DNA of 64,000 bases. It comes from Clostridiales bacterium. Lineage in GTDB: Bacteria > Bacillota > Clostridia > Saccharofermentanales > Saccharofermentanaceae. The translations under genes and the position numbers were made by a program. The stretch covers positions 142,951-206,950 of the forward strand of contig JAFWDK010000015.1 in assembly GCA_017513085.1 (NCBI GenBank), read 5' to 3'. The notes below the pieces were generated by a model. That model was not told the origin of the DNA. It saw nothing but the letters and a program-made list of their open reading frames with translations, and ran no database searches. This document shows, one piece after another, positions 61,203 to 64,000 of the stretch (within the stretch, counting starts at the first letter, position 1; every line of letters starts with the position of its first letter).

Positions 61203-63092
61203 ATGAAACAAGTTAGGTGTGTTTGCAGTTTTCTTCTGTCTATTGCTATTATTTGTTTCTTCTGCAATACTTCTAGTGTTCGAGCTTCTGAGAAAGAACT
61301 GCTGCAACTAAGAACAAATAACAGTCAAACTTATCTTCAATCAGATGGAAAGTATAGAACGGATATATATGGTGCGGACAAATACTATGAAGATAGCGGA
61401 AATCTTGTAGAGATAGACAATACAATTGTTCCTTCAGATGATAAAGACTGTCTTTATATGAATAAGGCCAATTCCTACACTTCGTATTTTAATACGTATT
61501 CCACTGATAATCCAATGATTATACTTCAGTACAAAGATTATGATTTGGATATTACTCCAGCGTTTTTAGATTATTCACAGAACGATATAAGTCCAGTTTT
61601 ATCAAAAGATTTATCAAAAACGCAAGATCAAGAAACATGTGAATTTGAAAGAATACTATCTAATGACAATAGATCAGTTTGGTATGAAGGAATATTACCA
61701 AACGTTGATTATGTTTATACTGCGCTCCATGACGGGGTAAAGGAAGATATCATTTTACGAAGTAACGATGCGCCTCTTGAATACTCTTTCCTTTTGAATA
61801 CTACAGATAATCTATGTTTTCAGGAAGAAGAAGGTTCACTGTATTTAGTTGATAGATTATCACATGCTCAAGTATTTGAAATGCTAAATCCTTACATGGA
61901 AGATGCTGAAGGAAAATCCTCAACAAATCTGAAATGGAGAATTGATACTAGCAACAAAAAAACGATTCTGACAATAGATATCGATGCTGACTTTCTAAAA
62001 TCGAATACTACTGTCTTTCCGGTACGAGTAGATCCGACATTTATTACTAAAGGTACAAATTATACTTCTGATACCTACGTATCATCCAATAATTCCTCAA
62101 CTAATTATGTTACAAACGAATACCTTAGAACTGGAAAGGATACCCCTTATGGAGTACGTCGTTCGTATATTCGTTTTAAACTACCATCCGGCTATAAAGC
62201 TAATGGCATATCTGCTGCTTCGTTGCAGTTGACTTTGTATTCAAAAGGGTCGTTAGCGATTAATCCGCGTGTTCACGTAAGCCTCGGATACTGGAAATCA
62301 AATCAAATAGTATATAACCATTCGACAAATACCAATAATAGGAATAATGATGGCTTTGGAACATCTTCTATATCTCCGACAGTATCGGGCAACACATACA
62401 CATTCAATGTGTTGTACACCATTCAAAACAATTATAATCAAGACTATTCCAATTATGGATTTGTTATTACTGATGCAACCGAAAGCAATACAAATATCTG
62501 GGCAACGTTCTATTCATCGGACTCGTCTAATACACAATATATACCAAAACTGTCAATAACTTATTCAACTGTAACACCGGCAGATAATGTTTTTGCTGGG
62601 CATTGGAGCGGAAGTGCACCATATACATTTGATGGGTACACGAACAATACAAATTCATATGTATATAACGCTTTTTCAAACTGGAGTGGCATAGATTCCA
62701 ATGTGATTATGGGAACTCTTTATTCGGGAACGTCATCACAGTATCGGAAAATTCGAATTCAAAATAGTACCAGTAGTGATATGATAGATTTATATGCATT
62801 AACATTATTTTACAATTCGTCAGGATACGAAGTGGACGAGAATAGCACATGGACTTATGCTGTTATTTATATCAATAATCGTTCAGATTCGATTTTTTCA
62901 CCTCTTCATAGTGACACTAAGGAGGAAATAGTCACGCACGAACTTGGTCATGCACTTGGCTTGGCTCATCATGCAAAAATCAATGAATATTTTGCTGCGG
63001 ATCCAACTGTGTGCATAATGCAACAATACGAATTTTACTGCTACCCGAAACCAACGTCACACGACAAGCAGACGTTACAAAATAAGTATTGA
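61203..63092 (+). CDS. Secreted metzincin protease with DNRLRE-like domain
   Basis: This 629-residue exported protein has a signal peptide at residues 1-28 (CVCSFLLSIAIICFFC, ending SVRAS). Residues about 60-270 are a region common in surface proteins with DNRLRE domains (NYVYTALHDGVKEDIILR). Residues about 285-455 are a DNRLRE-like domain (YTSDTYVSSNN, RSYIRFKLP). The C-terminal metalloprotease part has H579-E-L-G-H-A-L-G-L-A-H589 and a Met-turn in CIMQQ (Met606). This is the full metzincin HExxHxxGxxH motif. The ATG follows AAGGAG. It is the first gene after agrBD on the element and may be under quorum control; that link is inferred. Confidence 0.87.
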   Translation: MKQVRCVCSFLLSIAIICFFCNTSSVRASEKELLQLRTNNSQTYLQSDGKYRTDIYGADKYYEDSGNLVEIDNTIVPSDDKDCLYMNKANSYTSYFNTYSTDNPMIILQYKDYDLDITPAFLDYSQNDISPVLSKDLSKTQDQETCEFERILSNDNRSVWYEGILPNVDYVYTALHDGVKEDIILRSNDAPLEYSFLLNTTDNLCFQEEEGSLYLVDRLSHAQVFEMLNPYMEDAEGKSSTNLKWRIDTSNKKTILTIDIDADFLKSNTTVFPVRVDPTFITKGTNYTSDTYVSSNNSSTNYVTNEYLRTGKDTPYGVRRSYIRFKLPSGYKANGISAASLQLTLYSKGSLAINPRVHVSLGYWKSNQIVYNHSTNTNNRNNDGFGTSSISPTVSGNTYTFNVLYTIQNNYNQDYSNYGFVITDATESNTNIWATFYSSDSSNTQYIPKLSITYSTVTPADNVFAGHWSGSAPYTFDGYTNNTNSYVYNAFSNWSGIDSNVIMGTLYSGTSSQYRKIRIQNSTSSDMIDLYALTLFYNSSGYEVDENSTWTYAVIYINNRSDSIFSPLHSDTKEEIVTHELGHALGLAHHAKINEYFAADPTVCIMQQYEFYCYPKPTSHDKQTLQNKY

Positions 63093-63103
63093 GGAGAAGA
63101 GTT

Positions 63104-63826
63104 ATGAATAAAGTATTATGCATATCCGTCGTTCTTGCATCAACTATAGTAATGACGTCATGTTCGAAAACTGAGTATTCTGTCAACTCTTTAACAGACA
63201 GTACAGAAGCTGTGAATGTATCGAGTTTGACGCCAGAAGAAAGATCATCGACAAATGAGAAAGAAGATTATAATGCTCGACTTCAAGGAGCGAAAATCGT
63301 ATCACATGATGGGAAAATGAGCTCGGATTTCTTGATTCGTAGTTTAGAAGACCTAGAATCTAAGAGTGACTGTATCATTATAGGTACTGTTATAGAAAAA
63401 GAGCAGTTTCGAGATGAGGATCCTGAATTAGTGGAGATGGGCATTCAAAAAGGTACAACGACAAGTGTCGTCCGGGTGGAGAAAGCATATTTAGGGAATG
63501 ATGTACGAGAGGGAGACCTAATCAAAATTGAGGAATTCTGCTATATGTATGATGATGACAACGGGACTACAATTCTTTCAACGCTAGGTCCATACTATCC
63601 AGCAAAAAAAGATAGTACATACATTCTTTTCCTTTCGAGATTTGAGGGAGGACATGCTCTGTATACACCGACATCAAGATGGTATGGAAAATATCCATGC
63701 AATGATCAAATTATTCAAAAAGCAAGGGATAACGAAGAAATTGATTCTACTGAGATTGAATATTCAAAATCTGTTTCAGTAGACCAATCTCTGGTTAGAG
63801 ATATTTACATAAAGTATGGCAACTAG
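63104..63826 (+). CDS. Lipoprotein of unknown function
   Basis: A 240-residue predicted lipoprotein. The signal peptide ends in lipobox IVMTSC (Cys about residue 20). A Ser/Thr/Glu-rich linker follows, then a domain with SDCIIIGTVIEKEQ, VVRVEKAYLGNDVREGDLIKI and KDSTYILFLSRF, a beta-rich module seen in clostridial surface lipoproteins. No enzyme motif is visible. It starts 11 bases after the metzincin stop behind GAGGAG, so the two are cotranscribed; it may bind or protect against the protease. That is a guess from position. The remaining 174 bases of the window hold small hairpins (GAACAAT/ATTGTTC and AGCGGT/ACCGCT) and no gene. Confidence 0.75.
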   Translation: MNKVLCISVVLASTIVMTSCSKTEYSVNSLTDSTEAVNVSSLTPEERSSTNEKEDYNARLQGAKIVSHDGKMSSDFLIRSLEDLESKSDCIIIGTVIEKEQFRDEDPELVEMGIQKGTTTSVVRVEKAYLGNDVREGDLIKIEEFCYMYDDDNGTTILSTLGPYYPAKKDSTYILFLSRFEGGHALYTPTSRWYGKYPCNDQIIQKARDNEEIDSTEIEYSKSVSVDQSLVRDIYIKYGN

Positions 63827-64000
63827 TTATACCCTTCCACAATAATGTAGCACCAGTATTAATTAAAACTTTCCCCATTCGCCGTACTATACAAACCGGC
63901 GAAATTGATGCCTTTTGATACTTGAACAATAATTGTTCGCCAATAGTTCCTTGAAAAACAGCGGTTTTACCGCTTAAACAACGGTTCTCATGCCGGAAAA

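Larger units (their letters stand above)
52200..64000. mobile_element. Integrative mobilizable element at guaA, right end outside the window
   Basis: The region begins after guaA, and its genes belong to mobile elements: XRE regulator, excisionase, tyrosine integrase, MobC-like protein, DUF3847 protein, MobQ oriT and relaxase, DUF6040-like protein, then an agr-type quorum-sensing set, a metzincin and a lipoprotein. Gene spacing changes at about 57.9 kb, where the cargo is more A/T-rich than the mob region by eye. No coupling protein, VirB4 or other secretion gene is seen up to 64000, so as far as visible it needs a helper for transfer. The attachment repeats could not be confirmed because the right end is not in the window. 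Two GTTCCCAA repeats near 52249-52267 may be part of the left end. Confidence 0.85.

Noticed and set aside
52200..64000. A full conjugative element with its own secretion system.
   Set aside because: No VirB4, VirD4, or other type IV secretion genes are visible up to the window end; they could lie beyond 64 kb.

Overview
The window comes from the chromosome of a low-to-mid GC Gram-positive bacterium, most likely a clostridial Bacillota (gut or rumen type). The basis is gene content: MurT/GatD, a sortase, an LtaS-like enzyme, RemB, ECF sigma/anti-sigma pairs, GatCAB, strong AGGAGG-type ribosome sites and an AgrD-type peptide. I cannot name the species. The window contains the replication origin. 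Genes left of dnaA run mostly on the minus strand and genes to its right mostly on the plus strand, as expected when transcription follows the forks.

Left arm (1-8.5 kb): an accessory stretch with a flavodoxin-family protein, a decayed RhuM gene, a broken copy of an MntA-like antitoxin, an ECF sigma / anti-sigma / lipoprotein operon, an OmpR-type two-component system, a HAD protein, a cupin, an intact HTH-MntA/HepT toxin-antitoxin pair with two visible operators, and tRNA-Ser(UGA).

Origin block (8.6-17.2 kb): parB, parA, three perfect parS sites, gyrB, remB, recF, dnaN, a DnaA-box-rich oriC gap and dnaA. The third parS is the centre of a 36-bp perfect palindrome that also looks like the gyrB terminator.

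Right arm core (17.3-52.2 kb): sortase; murT-gatD (lipid II amidation); a PAS-GGDEF protein; a 2-isopropylmalate synthase-family enzyme; an ECF sigma factor paired with a membrane-anchored serpin; a queuosine-precursor transporter behind a candidate preQ1-I riboswitch; an amidase; fabF; TetR, MATE and cation-efflux genes; gatC-gatA-gatB followed closely by a Sel1-repeat protein, trmL and an LtaS-like synthase; a second PAS-GGDEF protein with a GNDEF signature; a HAD/P-loop kinase fusion with degenerate active sites; a carboxynorspermidine synthase-like enzyme; a YfhO-like protein; a CNNM/CorC protein; uppP; a DUF2809-HExxH fusion; and guaA.

From just after guaA to the end of the window (about 52.2-64 kb) lies an integrated mobilizable element. 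It has an XRE regulator with two candidate operators around the integrase promoter, an excisionase, a tyrosine integrase, a MobC-like protein, a DUF3847 protein, a RSF1010/MobQ-type oriT, a MobQ relaxase whose 3' third overlaps two genes in another frame, and a DUF6040-like membrane protein. It then carries a complete agr-type quorum-sensing set (LytTR regulator, AgrC-like kinase, AgrB-like protease, 39-residue AgrD-like peptide), followed by a secreted metzincin protease and a lipoprotein. No conjugative secretion genes are visible and the right end is not reached. The most interesting systems are this mobile agr circuit with possible protease cargo, the sigma factor/membrane serpin pair, and the dual-frame relaxase region.
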